Assembly (NCBI GenBank): GCA_964567685.1
Contig: CAZMNO010000020.1
Coordinates: forward strand, 1 to 60,742
Direction: 5' to 3'
DNA length: 60,742 bases
Source of the DNA: UBA5972 sp964567685
GTDB lineage: Bacteria > Pseudomonadota > Alphaproteobacteria > Rhodobacterales > Rhodobacteraceae
The position numbers and the translations under genes are program-made. Position 1 is the stretch's first letter, and each line of letters begins with the position of its first letter. Of the stretch, positions 24,627 to 34,258 are shown piece after piece. The notes under the pieces were generated by a model, which was not told where the DNA came from, made no database searches, and worked only from the letters and a program-made list of their open reading frames with translations.

Positions 24627-25406
24627 ATGCTGGTTGTGGTGTCTCCGGCCAAGAAGCTGGATGAAAAACCTGCGGAACTGGCGGGTGCGGCGACAAGGCC
24701 GGGTTTTCAGGATGAGGCTTATGCGCTCAGCCGCACGGCGCGGCGCTTGAGTGTGGCGCGGTTGCAGAAGCTGATGTCTATCAGCCAGAACCTAGCAAAG
24801 CTCAATCAGGCGCGGTTCAGGTCTTTTGACCTTGAACCGGCCCAAGAGGCGACGAAAACGGCGGCGCTGATGTTTGCGGGCGACACATATATCGGGCTTG
24901 AGGCGGAAACGCTGGATGGCGATGAACTGGCCTATGCGCAGGACCATCTGAAAATCCTGTCGGGACTTTACGGGCTGTTGCGGCCACTTGATCAGATTCA
25001 ACCACATCGTCTGGAAATGGGCAGCAGGCTGGCGACGCGGCGCGGCAAGAACCTCTACCAGTTCTGGGGAAGGCGTATTGCCGAGGCGCTGAACGGGGCC
25101 GCGTCTGAGACAGGGGCGCAGGCCCTGGTGAACTGTGCGTCGGTTGAGTATTTCACAGCCGTTGATCCCGAGGCGCTGGCGTTGCCGGTGATCACCCCGG
25201 TTTTCATGGAAGAAAAGCCGGGCGGGCCCGAGATTGTCAGTTTCTTTGCCAAACGGGCACGCGGGGCGATGGCGCGGTTTATCGTCCAGCGCCGGATCAC
25301 CGACCCGGACGGGTTGAAGGATTTTGATACCGGCGGGTATCGGTTTCAGCCGGAAATGTCGGAAGAAAATCGTCTGGTTTTTGTCAGGGACGGTAACGAC
25401 GGGTGA
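24627..25406 (+). CDS. yaaA: peroxide stress protein YaaA (DUF328)
   Basis: A 259-aa cytoplasmic protein of the YaaA/UPF0246 family. In E. coli it limits free intracellular iron under H2O2 stress and has DNA-binding ability. Diagnostic segments are the N-terminal MLVVVSPAKKLDEKP, KILSGLYGLLRPLDQIQPHRLEMG, and NCASVEYF. The ATG follows GGGGGGTGATGA. Full length. Confidence 0.95.
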   Translation: MLVVVSPAKKLDEKPAELAGAATRPGFQDEAYALSRTARRLSVARLQKLMSISQNLAKLNQARFRSFDLEPAQEATKTAALMFAGDTYIGLEAETLDGDELAYAQDHLKILSGLYGLLRPLDQIQPHRLEMGSRLATRRGKNLYQFWGRRIAEALNGAASETGAQALVNCASVEYFTAVDPEALALPVITPVFMEEKPGGPEIVSFFAKRARGAMARFIVQRRITDPDGLKDFDTGGYRFQPEMSEENRLVFVRDGNDG

Positions 25407-25469
25407 AGAACGCAAAGGCTGAGGAAATGCACTTGGCTTTCCCCCTTGAGCCGTGCCAAACACGCGGGC

Positions 25470-26114
25470 ATGACCAGGCAGCTTGACTATCATACGATCG
25501 TTGAAATTTTCACCCGCTTTCGCGCCAGTGAACCGGCGCCGAAAGGGGAGCTGGAGCATGTGAACGCCTATACTCTGGTGGTTGCGGTGGCCTTGTCAGC
25601 ACAGGCTACGGATGCCGGTGTGAACAAGGCGACGCGGGTTTTGTTTGCCATGGCCGACACACCTCAGAAGATGCTTGATCTGGGGCTTGAGCGGGTGACC
25701 GAGGCGATCAGGACGATCGGGTTGTTTCGCAACAAGGCAAAGAACGTCATAAAGCTGAGCCAGATACTGGTTGATGAGTATGGCGGCGAGGTACCGTCGT
25801 CGCGCGCCGCACTGGAAAGCCTGCCCGGTGTCGGACGCAAGACCGCCAATGTGGTTCTGAACATGTGGTTCAAACAGCCAACACAGGCGGTCGACACCCA
25901 TATCTTTCGTTTTGGCAATCGCACCGGGGTTGCCGTTGGCAAGGATGTCGTTGCGGTGGAACGGGCGATTGAAGACCATATTCCGGCAGAATTTCAGCAG
26001 CACGCCCATCACTGGATGATCCTGCACGGGCGCTATGTCTGCAAAGCCAAGAAACCCGTTTGCAGCAATTGCATCATCGCGGATTTATGTAGTTCAGAGG
26101 ACAAGACCCTATGA
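25470..26114 (+). CDS. nth: endonuclease III
   Basis: A 214-aa bifunctional DNA glycosylase/AP lyase for oxidised pyrimidines. The helix-hairpin-helix is LPGVGRKTANVVLN with the catalytic Lys, followed by VDTHIFRFGNR with the catalytic Asp. The [4Fe-4S] cluster is C-x6-C-x2-C-x5-C at the C-terminus (CKAKKPVCSNCIIADLC). The ATG at 25470 (MTRQLDYHTI) matches the family start; an in-frame TTG 24 bases upstream lacks a ribosome site. The stop overlaps the next start (ATGA). Confidence 0.96.
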   Translation: MTRQLDYHTIVEIFTRFRASEPAPKGELEHVNAYTLVVAVALSAQATDAGVNKATRVLFAMADTPQKMLDLGLERVTEAIRTIGLFRNKAKNVIKLSQILVDEYGGEVPSSRAALESLPGVGRKTANVVLNMWFKQPTQAVDTHIFRFGNRTGVAVGKDVVAVERAIEDHIPAEFQQHAHHWMILHGRYVCKAKKPVCSNCIIADLCSSEDKTL

Positions 26115-27106
26115 AGAAGAAGTATCAGGTCGTTGGGATCGGCAACGCGATAGTGGATATTCTGAGCCATATCGAAGACGGTTTTCTGGCCGAAAACGGT
26201 GTTGAAAAAGGCATCATGCAGCTGATCGACATGGACCGGGCTGTCGAGCTTTATAGCCATATGGGCCCGGCGCAGGAGGTTTCAGGGGGGTCTGCTGCCA
26301 ACACAATCGCGGGCATTGCGGCGCTGGGCGGGCGAACGGCCTATGTCGGCAAGGTCAAGGATGACCAGCTTGGCGCGATCTTTGCCCATGACCTGAGAGC
26401 ACAGGGCGCGGATTACGAGACACCGCTTGCCCCTGCGGGCCCGGGCACGGAAACCGGGCGCTGCATGGTGCTGGTGACGCCCGATGGCGAACGCTCGATG
26501 AACACCTATCTCGGCTGGTCCGAGTTCCTGACGCCAGAGGATGTCGACCCGGATATGATGGCGGATGCGGAGTGGATCTATCTGGAAGGCTATCGCTTTG
26601 ACGGGCCGGACAGCAAGGCCGCCTTTGCCAAGGCGATTGAGGCCTGCAAAGGGGCTGGCGGGCGGGTTTCACTGACCTTGAGCGATCCGTTTTGTGTTGA
26701 GCGGCACCGCGAGGATTTCCGTGAAATGATCCGCGATCATGTCGATCTGTTGTTTTGCAATGTGCATGAAATGCAGGCCATGTATCACGCCACCGATTTG
26801 AAGGAGGCGATGAAAATAGCGGCTGAAGAGGTGGATATCGTTGTCTGCACCGCGTCTGAAAACGGGGCGTATGTGCTGAATGGCGGGGGTATGGAACACG
26901 CCCACGCCCAGCCAACGGATATCGTCGATGCCACGGGTGCAGGGGATTTGTTCGCCTCGGGGTTTTTATACGGCCTGACCTCGGGATTTGACATGCTGAC
27001 CTGCGGGCGCATGGGCTGCGTTGCTGCGGCTGAGGTGATCAGCCATATCGGCGCCCGCCCCGAAGCTGACCTGATGGAGCTGTTTCAGGAACGCGGCCTT
27101 GTCTGA
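26111..27106 (+). CDS. PfkB-family kinase, adenosine kinase-like
   Basis: A 331-aa ribokinase-fold kinase. The first PfkB signature region is EVSGGSAANTIAGIAALGGRTAYVG (two pieces here: EVSGGSAANTIAGIAALGG, RTAYVGKV). The second signature is DIVDATGAGDLFASGFLYG with catalytic Asp in GAGD. Alphaproteobacterial members of this subgroup are commonly annotated as adenosine kinases, phosphorylating adenosine to AMP. Substrate is not proven by sequence; ribose or another sugar remains possible. Its start overlaps the nth stop by 4 bases. Confidence 0.88.
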   Translation: MKKKYQVVGIGNAIVDILSHIEDGFLAENGVEKGIMQLIDMDRAVELYSHMGPAQEVSGGSAANTIAGIAALGGRTAYVGKVKDDQLGAIFAHDLRAQGADYETPLAPAGPGTETGRCMVLVTPDGERSMNTYLGWSEFLTPEDVDPDMMADAEWIYLEGYRFDGPDSKAAFAKAIEACKGAGGRVSLTLSDPFCVERHREDFREMIRDHVDLLFCNVHEMQAMYHATDLKEAMKIAAEEVDIVVCTASENGAYVLNGGGMEHAHAQPTDIVDATGAGDLFASGFLYGLTSGFDMLTCGRMGCVAAAEVISHIGARPEADLMELFQERGLV

Positions 27107-27127
27107 TCCACACGGATTTGCGCCGGG

Positions 27128-28060
27128 ATGAAAGGGCCTGAGAACCCACCGGTCGTACGGGCGGTTCTGATCCTGCTTGTTGGGATCGTTCTCTTGGATT
27201 TGATGGGAGTGATGGTCAAGTCACTGCTGCCGCGCTACAGCGCGCAGGAATTGTCGGCCTGGCGCAATTTGGTCGGGGTGATCCCCAGCCTGACCCTTTT
27301 GATTGTTGCCGGTGAGCTGAAGTTTTCAAAAAGCCATCTGATCATCCGGCAATGGCCTCTGGGGCTTTTGCGCGGGGTCTTCGTGGCGGTCGCGCAGTTT
27401 TGCTATTACCTGTCGCTGGGGCGGATGGAGTTTGCCACCGTTTCGGTGCTGACCTACACGTTTTCACTGTTTGTCGTGGCTCTTTCGGTGCCGGTTCTTG
27501 GGGAACGTGTCGGCATATGGCGCTGGGCGGCGGTGTTGCTGGGCTTTGGCGGGGCGGTCTGGATTGTCAGACCCGGGGCCGAGGCGTTCTCGCTGGCCGC
27601 GGTTCTGCCACTTTGTGCGGCGTTTCTTTATGCGTGCTCAAATGTTTCGGTGCGGCTGATTGATCGCGATGTGTCAAACGCTTTGCTCTATCTCTATTCG
27701 GCTTTGGCAGCTGCGGTCGGATCAGTGATTCTGGCTTTGTCGACAACAGGGTTTTCAGAGATACAGTCGCTGGGTGATCTTACAAAAATCATTGCGATGG
27801 GGTTGTTTGGCGGAACGGGTGTTTTGTGCCTGATGGTGGCGGTCCGTCTGGTAACACCGAGTGTGCTGGCACCGTTCAATTATTTCGGCATCCTCAGCGC
27901 CTTTACTTTGGGCTGGCTGGTGTTTGGTGAGGCACCTGTCGACAAGCTGTTCCCCGGCGTTTTGCTGATTGTAGCCGGGGGGGTGCTGATCGTATTGCGT
28001 GAACGGCGATTGGCCAGACGTCCCGTTGATTTGAGCCGTGAGGGCGGGCAGATCAGGTGA
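27128..28060 (+). CDS. EamA/DMT-family permease
   Basis: A 310-aa inner-membrane protein with about ten transmembrane helices in two EamA repeats, e.g. AVLILLVGIVLLDLMGVMVK at the start and VLAPFNYFGILSAFTLGWLVFGEAP near the end. This is typical for drug/metabolite transporters. Substrate is unknown. It is 21 bp downstream of the PfkB kinase and may share its transcript. The C-terminal tail is basic and cytoplasmic. It is convergent with the DUF1674 gene, 6 bp apart. Confidence 0.9.
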   Translation: MKGPENPPVVRAVLILLVGIVLLDLMGVMVKSLLPRYSAQELSAWRNLVGVIPSLTLLIVAGELKFSKSHLIIRQWPLGLLRGVFVAVAQFCYYLSLGRMEFATVSVLTYTFSLFVVALSVPVLGERVGIWRWAAVLLGFGGAVWIVRPGAEAFSLAAVLPLCAAFLYACSNVSVRLIDRDVSNALLYLYSALAAAVGSVILALSTTGFSEIQSLGDLTKIIAMGLFGGTGVLCLMVAVRLVTPSVLAPFNYFGILSAFTLGWLVFGEAPVDKLFPGVLLIVAGGVLIVLRERRLARRPVDLSREGGQIR

Positions 28061-28066
28061 CGTGCG

Positions 28067-28243
28067 CTAGAAATCCGACGTGATGCCCTTTTTCTCCCAA
28101 TCGCCGAAGCGGGTGGGTTCGGGGCCATCGCGCCCGCCAAGCTCTTTTGGCAGGTCCTTCGCCTTGGCCTGCTTTTTGCGCTCGGCAGCTTCGGCCAGTG
28201 CCCGTTTGGCGGCTTCGGGCAGGTTTTCTTTATGCTCGGTCAC
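28067..28243 (-). CDS. DUF1674 / SDHAF4-like protein
   Basis: A 58-aa protein ending LGGRDGPEPTRFGDWEKKG-ITSDF, the invariant C-terminus of the DUF1674 family, homologous to mitochondrial SDH assembly factor 4. The N-terminal half is a charged helix (AAKRALAEAAERKKQAKAKD). A GTG start at 28243 with GAAGGG 7 bases upstream is chosen. The open frame continues upstream, but the family length supports the short form. It may assist flavinylated succinate dehydrogenase subunit assembly; no sdh genes are in the window. Confidence 0.9.
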   Translation of the reverse strand: MTEHKENLPEAAKRALAEAAERKKQAKAKDLPKELGGRDGPEPTRFGDWEKKGITSDF

Positions 28244-28320
28244 TTTCAAACCCTTCGGCTTGCTCTTGTCAGCCCCTTGATATACCCGGCAATCAGGCAA
28301 CCACAAGAAGGGATCGCCAG

Positions 28321-29619
28321 ATGTCAGGCAAGGTAATCGCGGCACGACTGGCGGCAACGCAACTGCTTCATGGGGTGTTGTTTGACCGGCGGTTGATGGC
28401 CGAAATACTGAACCGCAAGGGCAATCCGATTGAGCGGCTCAATCCGGCGGACCGGGCGCGGGCGCAATCGCTGGCAAACGGGGTTTTGCGGCATCTCGGG
28501 CGGATTGATGCGGTGCTTTACACTTATCTGAAAAAACCACCTCAGCCACGGGCGTTGCAGGCGCTGCGGCTGGCCACTTATGAAATTCTGGCCGAGGGAA
28601 CGGCGGCGCATGGGGCGGTGAATGCAGCGGTCGAGATCGTGCGCGGCAGCGCCAAGGCGGGTCATCTGACCGGGCTGGTCAACGCGGTTCTGCGGAAAGT
28701 CGCGGATGAAGGGGCGGCGATCTGGAAGGATCAGGCGGCGCAGGCGTTGCCAAGCTGGCTGGCCAAACCGCTGACCAAGAATTTCGGCAATGAGGCGCTG
28801 AGACAGATTGAGGTGGCGCATCAGGTCGGGGCGCGGATTGATATTACGCTGAAGGATCAGGGATCGGCCAAGCAATATGTCGATGAACTTGAGGCTGAGC
28901 TTTTGCCGACCGGCAGTTTGCGCTTGCCCGGTCGCCCGCAGGTGACGGCCCTGCCGGGATTTGATCAGGGGGATTGGTGGGTGCAGGATGCGGCGGCGGC
29001 CTTGCCGGTTAAATTGCTGGGTGATGTCAAGGGATTGCGCGTGCTTGATCTTTGTGCGGCACCCGGTGGCAAGACCATGCAACTGGCTGCTGGCGGGGCG
29101 AAAGTTACGGCTCTTGATATTTCGGCGGCGCGGCTGGAGCGAGTTGCGGAGAACCTTGATCGTGTGGGGCTGAAGGCTGCTCTGGTCGAGGCGGATGCGA
29201 TAAAATATGTCGCCGATCAAACCTTTGACGCGGTGGTGCTGGATGCGCCCTGTTCCGCGACCGGGACCATAAGGCGGCATCCTGATCTGCCCTTTGCCAA
29301 GGCCGGGGTTGATTTTTCGGGACTGTTTGCGTTGCAGGCGACGTTGATTGACGCGGCACTTGGGTTTCTGAAACCGGGCGGGCGGCTGGTTTATTGCACC
29401 TGTTCCCTGTTGCCGCGCGAAGGTGAGACCCAGGTCGTTCAGGCGTTGGAGCGGCATCGGAACGTGACCATCAGCAAGATTGATGCGGGTGCGCTGGGCG
29501 TTGATGCGGAATGGCAAACCGGCGATGGCGGGCTGAGATTGCGACCGGATTACTGGCCCGGGCGGGGCGGCATGGACGGATTTTATATGGCGCTTCTGGA
29601 AAAATCACAGGTTAACTAA
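28321..29619 (+). CDS. rsmB: 16S rRNA m5C967 methyltransferase RsmB
   Basis: A 432-aa protein: N-terminal NusB-like RNA-binding domain (LAATQLLHGVLFDRRLMAE ... YEILAEGTAAHGAVNAAVEI) followed by the Fmu/Sun methyltransferase domain. SAM motif VLDLCAAPGGKTMQLAAGG, catalytic Cys pair in VLDAPCSATGTIRRHPD (motif IV) and LVYCTCSLLPREGE (motif VI). It makes m5C967 in 16S rRNA. The ATG at 28321 begins the NusB domain. It is divergent from DUF1674 and upstream of the heparinase-like gene. Confidence 0.95.
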   Translation: MSGKVIAARLAATQLLHGVLFDRRLMAEILNRKGNPIERLNPADRARAQSLANGVLRHLGRIDAVLYTYLKKPPQPRALQALRLATYEILAEGTAAHGAVNAAVEIVRGSAKAGHLTGLVNAVLRKVADEGAAIWKDQAAQALPSWLAKPLTKNFGNEALRQIEVAHQVGARIDITLKDQGSAKQYVDELEAELLPTGSLRLPGRPQVTALPGFDQGDWWVQDAAAALPVKLLGDVKGLRVLDLCAAPGGKTMQLAAGGAKVTALDISAARLERVAENLDRVGLKAALVEADAIKYVADQTFDAVVLDAPCSATGTIRRHPDLPFAKAGVDFSGLFALQATLIDAALGFLKPGGRLVYCTCSLLPREGETQVVQALERHRNVTISKIDAGALGVDAEWQTGDGGLRLRPDYWPGRGGMDGFYMALLEKSQVN

Positions 29620-29675
29620 TGATCGGGTGACAGGCCGGAAAGCGGGCATTATGCTTTGCATAGTCTGCTTAAGAA

Positions 29676-31460
29676 ATGACAAGGATCGACAGCCCGCGAA
29701 TGGATGAAGCAACCCTGGCCAGACAAGCGCTAAAGGCGCGGCTGGAGACGGCGCGCGACCGCTTTCTGAACCGGTTTCATGCCCGCCTGAGTGGCTATGC
29801 TCGTCCGGCAACGGCGTTTGTGTCCCAGCCCGAACCCAAGACCATCGGCTCTTATGCGCGTGGTCATCAGATGATGGCGGGGAATTTCCTTTTTGCCGGG
29901 TTTCTGGTTGAGGCGCCGGGATGCTCGATCTGGCAGATTGACCGCCCCTCGGCCTTGTTTGAGGCGCAGTTGCACGGGTTTGGCTGGCTTGACGATCTTG
30001 CTGCTGTAGGCGATGCAGCAGCGCGTGATCTGGCGCAGGCGTGGCTATTGGAGTGGATCAGCCGATACGGTCGCGGGCGCGGCGAGGGCTGGGTGCCGGA
30101 ACTGGCGGGGCGGCGGATAATCCGCTGGATCAATCATGCGCTGTTTTTGCTCAAGGGGCTGAAAAAGGAAAATTCCGACAGGTTTTTTCGCAATCTGGCG
30201 CGCCAGACCTTGTTTTTGAGCAGGCGATGGAAATCAACGCCGCCGGGTTTGCCCCGGTTTGAATCACTGACCGGGCTGATCTATGCGGGGCTGGCACTGG
30301 AAGGGTCCGGGCATTTGGTGGAACCCTCCATGCGGGCGATTGGCGAGGAATGCGCCAATACGATTGATCCCGAAGGAGGTATTCCTTCGCGTAATCCCGA
30401 AGAACTGACCGAGGCGTTCACGCTTTTGAACTGGGCGGCATCGGCAATAAGCGAAGAGGGCAAGATGCCCGAGCGCCAGCACCTCCTGGCAATTGAACGG
30501 ATCGCGCCGACATTGCGTGCGCTCAGGCACGCGGATGGGTCGCTGGCACGATTTCATGGTGGCGGGCGCGGTACCGAAGGACGGCTTGATCAGGCGCTGG
30601 CGGCCTCGGGAGTGCGGGCGACCTCGGTGACCGGGCTGGCGATGGGATATGCGCGGCTTTCTTCCGGGCGCACCAGCATCATAACCGATGCCAGCCCCCC
30701 GCCCGGCGGGGCTGCAGCTCTGGGCGCGCATGCAAGCACGCTGGGGTTTGAACTGACCTCGGGGCGCCGCCCGGTTGTCGTCTCCTGTGGTTCGGGAAGT
30801 GAGTTTGGAGCCGACTGGGCGCGGGCAGCACGGGCAACACCCTCTCACAGCACGCTGGCGATCGAGGGGTTCTCGTCGTCGCGATTTGTCCCGACACAGG
30901 GACTTGAGGATTTACTGGTGGATGCGCCGGGCGATGTGCGCGTTCAGCAATCTGCCGGACTTGACGGATCGACACTGCTGGCCACGCATAACGGCTATTG
31001 CCGCACCCATGGGCTGTTGCATGTGCGACGGCTCGATCTGTCGCTCGACGGGCGTATGCTGAATGGCGAGGACACGTTGGGGGCGTTGTCGGAAACTGAC
31101 CGCATTGCGTTTGAAGAGCTGATCAACCGCACGCGCAAGAAGGGCGTGCCATTTGATATTCGCTTTCATCTTCACCCGGATGTGGATACGACGCTCGATC
31201 TTGGGGGCACGGCTGTGTCAATGGCCCTCAAGAGCGGGGAAATCTGGGTTTTCAGGCATGATGGGGCGGCTGACATCGCACTGGAAGCCAGCGTTTATCT
31301 GGAGCGCGGACGGCTGAAACCACGCGCGACAAAACAGATCGTTTTATCTGCCGTCGTTTTGGATTATTCGACCCAGATCAGCTGGACCCTTTCGCGCGCG
31401 CAGGATGGCAATCGCCATATCCGCGATCTGGCGGAAGAAGAAGAGCTGACGATGATCTGA
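29676..31460 (+). CDS. heparinase II/III family protein
   Basis: A 594-aa protein with an N-terminal (alpha/alpha) toroid region (FGWLDDLAAVGDAAARDLAQ, WVPELAGRRIIRWINHALFLL) and a C-terminal beta-sandwich of the heparinase II/III family (STLAIEGFSSSRFVP, GYCRTHGLLHVRRLDLSLDG, PFDIRFHLHPDVDTTLDLGG). Family enzymes are polysaccharide lyases, but this version between rsmB and purH is near-universal in Rhodobacterales and its substrate is unknown; a role with cell-envelope glycans is plausible. No signal peptide is obvious. The start at 29676 is used; 29700 is possible. Confidence 0.88.
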   Translation: MTRIDSPRMDEATLARQALKARLETARDRFLNRFHARLSGYARPATAFVSQPEPKTIGSYARGHQMMAGNFLFAGFLVEAPGCSIWQIDRPSALFEAQLHGFGWLDDLAAVGDAAARDLAQAWLLEWISRYGRGRGEGWVPELAGRRIIRWINHALFLLKGLKKENSDRFFRNLARQTLFLSRRWKSTPPGLPRFESLTGLIYAGLALEGSGHLVEPSMRAIGEECANTIDPEGGIPSRNPEELTEAFTLLNWAASAISEEGKMPERQHLLAIERIAPTLRALRHADGSLARFHGGGRGTEGRLDQALAASGVRATSVTGLAMGYARLSSGRTSIITDASPPPGGAAALGAHASTLGFELTSGRRPVVVSCGSGSEFGADWARAARATPSHSTLAIEGFSSSRFVPTQGLEDLLVDAPGDVRVQQSAGLDGSTLLATHNGYCRTHGLLHVRRLDLSLDGRMLNGEDTLGALSETDRIAFEELINRTRKKGVPFDIRFHLHPDVDTTLDLGGTAVSMALKSGEIWVFRHDGAADIALEASVYLERGRLKPRATKQIVLSAVVLDYSTQISWTLSRAQDGNRHIRDLAEEEELTMI

Positions 31461-31478
31461 GTAAAGGAACTTCGTCTC

Positions 31479-33071
31479 ATGCCGACCGATCTGGTGCCTG
31501 TGCGCCGTGCGCTTCTATCTGTTTCTGACAAAACCGGGCTTGTGGAGCTGGCGCGTGCGCTGGATGAGCGCGGGGTGGAAATCCTGTCGACCGGAGGAAG
31601 CGCGGCGGCCATGCGCAAGGCTGGTCTAGCTGTTGTCGATGTGGCTGACGTGACGCAGTTTCCTGAAATGATGGATGGGCGGGTGAAAACCCTGCACCCG
31701 GCGGTGCATGGCGGGCTGCTGGCGCTCAGGGACAATGACGATCATGTTGCGGCGATGGATGCGCAAGGGATCGGGGCGATCGACCTGCTGGTGGTCAATC
31801 TGTACCCGTTTGAGGCAACGGTTGCCAAAGGTGCGGATTACAACACGGCGATTGAGAATATCGATATCGGCGGGCCGGCGATGATCCGGGCGGCAGCCAA
31901 GAACCACGGGTTCGTCAATGTGGTGGTTGATGTCGCCGATTATCAGCCGCTGCTGGCGGAGATGGCGGCCAATGACGGGGCCACAAGCTATGGGTTTCGC
32001 CAGTCGCTCGCTTTGACGGCCTATGCCCGCACAGCGGCCTATGATGCGGCGGTTTCCGGCTGGCTGGCCGGGCAATTGGAGCAAGCAACCCCGCGAAGGA
32101 AGGCCGTGGCGGGTGAATTGAAACAGACCCTGCGTTACGGCGAGAACCCGCATCAGGCGGCGGCGTTTTATACCTCGGGTGGTTCGCGTGAAGGCGTGGC
32201 GACGGCGCGTCAGTTGCAGGGCAAGGAGCTGTCTTACAACAATATCAACGACACCGATGCGGCGTTTGAACTGGTGGCTGAATTTGACCCTTCCGAGGGA
32301 CCAGCGGTGGCGATAATCAAACACGCAAATCCCTGCGGTGTGGCGCAAGGGGCGACATTGCTTGATGCCTATCGGTCGGCGTTCAACTGCGATCAGACCT
32401 CGGCCTTTGGTGGTATTGTGGCGCTCAATCGCCCGCTTGACGCGGCGACGGCTGAGGCGATTGTCAAAGTCTTCACCGAAATTGTCATCGCACCGGGTGC
32501 GGATGACGCGGCTTTGAGTATTTTTGCCAAGAAGAAGAATCTGCGGCTTTTGACCACCAATGGCCTGCCAGATGTCAGTGCTGCCGGGCAGACCTGGCGG
32601 CAGGTATCTGGCGGATATCTGGTGCAGGATCGGGATAATGGGCGGATCGGACCGGGTGATTTGCAGGTTGTGAGCAAACGCGCGCCGTCAGAGGATGAAC
32701 TTGCCGATATGCTGTTCGCCTGGCGGGTTGCGAAACATGTGAAATCCAATGCTATCGTCTATGCAAAGGACCTGGCGACGGTGGGTATCGGGGCCGGACA
32801 GATGAGCCGTGTGGATTCCGCGCGCATCGCGGCACGCAAGTCGCAGGATATGGCCGAGGCGCTGGGCCTGACGGCGCCACTGACCGAAGGGTCGGTGGTG
32901 GCATCGGATGCGTTTTTTCCGTTTGCCGATGGGTTGCTGTCAGCGGCTGAGGCAGGGGCGCGGGCGGTTATTCAGCCCGGCGGGTCGATGCGCGATGACG
33001 AGGTGATTGCGGCGGCGGATAAGGCCGGGCTGGCAATGGTCTTTACAGGAATGCGCCACTTCCGCCATTGA
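31479..33071 (+). CDS. purH: bifunctional AICAR transformylase / IMP cyclohydrolase
   Basis: A 530-aa cytoplasmic enzyme catalysing the last two steps of IMP synthesis. The N-terminal MGS-like cyclohydrolase domain begins RRALLSVSDKTGLVELARAL and contains GRVKTLHPAVHGGLLA. The AICARFT domain has RYGENPHQAAAFY, the KHANPCGVA segment with the catalytic His, and QTSAFGGIVALNRP. Full length. It is 18 bp after the heparinase-like gene. Confidence 0.98.
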   Translation: MPTDLVPVRRALLSVSDKTGLVELARALDERGVEILSTGGSAAAMRKAGLAVVDVADVTQFPEMMDGRVKTLHPAVHGGLLALRDNDDHVAAMDAQGIGAIDLLVVNLYPFEATVAKGADYNTAIENIDIGGPAMIRAAAKNHGFVNVVVDVADYQPLLAEMAANDGATSYGFRQSLALTAYARTAAYDAAVSGWLAGQLEQATPRRKAVAGELKQTLRYGENPHQAAAFYTSGGSREGVATARQLQGKELSYNNINDTDAAFELVAEFDPSEGPAVAIIKHANPCGVAQGATLLDAYRSAFNCDQTSAFGGIVALNRPLDAATAEAIVKVFTEIVIAPGADDAALSIFAKKKNLRLLTTNGLPDVSAAGQTWRQVSGGYLVQDRDNGRIGPGDLQVVSKRAPSEDELADMLFAWRVAKHVKSNAIVYAKDLATVGIGAGQMSRVDSARIAARKSQDMAEALGLTAPLTEGSVVASDAFFPFADGLLSAAEAGARAVIQPGGSMRDDEVIAAADKAGLAMVFTGMRHFRH

Positions 33072-33100
33072 GGCGGGGCGGGCAATGATATGAGGGTAGT

Positions 33101-33571
33101 TTGAAACGCATTTTGATCTTTGCCGGGGTGGTTTTTCTGCTTGATCAGCTGTCAAAGCTGCTGGTCGTGCACTGGCTTGATCTTAAGAATGTTTACACGA
33201 TTGATGTGCTGCCACCTTTGTTGAGCCTTCGCATGGCCTGGAATCAGGGGGTGAATTTCGGCCTTTTTGCCAATGATACCGAAGTGATGCGCTGGGTGTT
33301 GATCGCACTGGCGGTTGGCATCTCGGTCTGGCTTTTGAACTGGGCGCGCAAGATGGACTCACGACTTAATCAAATGCTGGCAGGATTGGTGATCGGTGGT
33401 GCCATCGGCAATGCGCTTGATCGGGTCGTTTACGGGGCGGTTGCGGATTTTCTGAACATGTCTTGCTGTGGCCTGAACAACCCATATGCGTTCAATATCG
33501 CCGATACAGCCATCTTTTTGGGTGCTTTCGGGCTTGTCCTGACATCCAATAAACACCAGAACAGCAGGTGA
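33101..33571 (+). CDS. lspA: lipoprotein signal peptidase (signal peptidase II)
   Basis: A 156-aa inner-membrane aspartyl protease that removes lipoprotein signal peptides. It has four transmembrane helices. Conserved motifs are FLLDQLSKL, GGAIGNALDRVVYGAVADFL with catalytic Asp116, and YAFNIADTAIFLG with catalytic Asp135. Translation starts at TTG (33101) behind GAGGG; no ATG or GTG is in range. It lies 29 bp after purH. Confidence 0.95.
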   Translation: MKRILIFAGVVFLLDQLSKLLVVHWLDLKNVYTIDVLPPLLSLRMAWNQGVNFGLFANDTEVMRWVLIALAVGISVWLLNWARKMDSRLNQMLAGLVIGGAIGNALDRVVYGAVADFLNMSCCGLNNPYAFNIADTAIFLGAFGLVLTSNKHQNSR

Positions 33572-33624
33572 CGCGGCGTGAAAACTGCGTTAAACCCTGA
33601 ATGCGGGGGCTTTTGGAGAAAAGA

Positions 33625-34155
33625 ATGGTCAAGGTAAAACCGATCATCCTGTTGGCATTTGCCCTGCCGATGGCGTTGGCTGCCTGTTCCTTCAAGGAGG
33701 GCGGCATGATGAATCTCAGGTCCAGCCATAACGGGCCTGATGAGTTTTCTATTCTGCCGACGAAGCCCCTGACCCAGCCCAAATCCTATTCTGAATTGCC
33801 CGAGCCGACGCCTGATGGGACCAATATCACCGATCCGACACCGCGTCAGGATGCGGTGGCAGCTTTGGGTGGCAATCCCAAATATCTGACACGTGCCGGG
33901 ATACCCGGTGGCGATAAGGGCATTGTTCAGGCCGCATCGCGTTACGGCGTGACGGCAAATATCCGCGGTACTCTGGCTGCGGAAGATTTGGAATTTCGCA
34001 GCGAAAACAGAGGGAAACTGCTGGAACGGTTATTTGGCACCACGGTTTATTTCAGTGCGTATTCCAAGCAGATGCTGGATCGTTATGCCGAGTTGCGCCG
34101 GATGCGCCGCTTGGGCGTTCGCACACCGGCCGCACCACCTGATTCAACCGAATAA
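33625..34155 (+). CDS. DUF3035 lipoprotein
   Basis: A 176-aa lipoprotein: signal peptide MVKVKPIILLAFALPMALAA with lipobox LAAC. The following region, with FSILPTKPLTQP and a Pro-rich LPEPTPDGTNITDPTPR stretch, is characteristic of DUF3035, found next to lspA in Rhodobacterales. The C-terminus is a charged helix (AYSKQMLDRYAELRRMRRLG). Function is unknown, possibly envelope structure. The ATG at 33625 follows GGAGAAAAGA. Confidence 0.9.
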   Translation: MVKVKPIILLAFALPMALAACSFKEGGMMNLRSSHNGPDEFSILPTKPLTQPKSYSELPEPTPDGTNITDPTPRQDAVAALGGNPKYLTRAGIPGGDKGIVQAASRYGVTANIRGTLAAEDLEFRSENRGKLLERLFGTTVYFSAYSKQMLDRYAELRRMRRLGVRTPAAPPDSTE

Positions 34156-34258
34156 GCGATCAGACTCCCACATATTGTAACAACTTCGTAGATGGTGCTT
34201 GCGCGTATCATCCGCATGTCTAGATTTGTGCGAAAGGATTTTTCCCTGGAGCATTTGG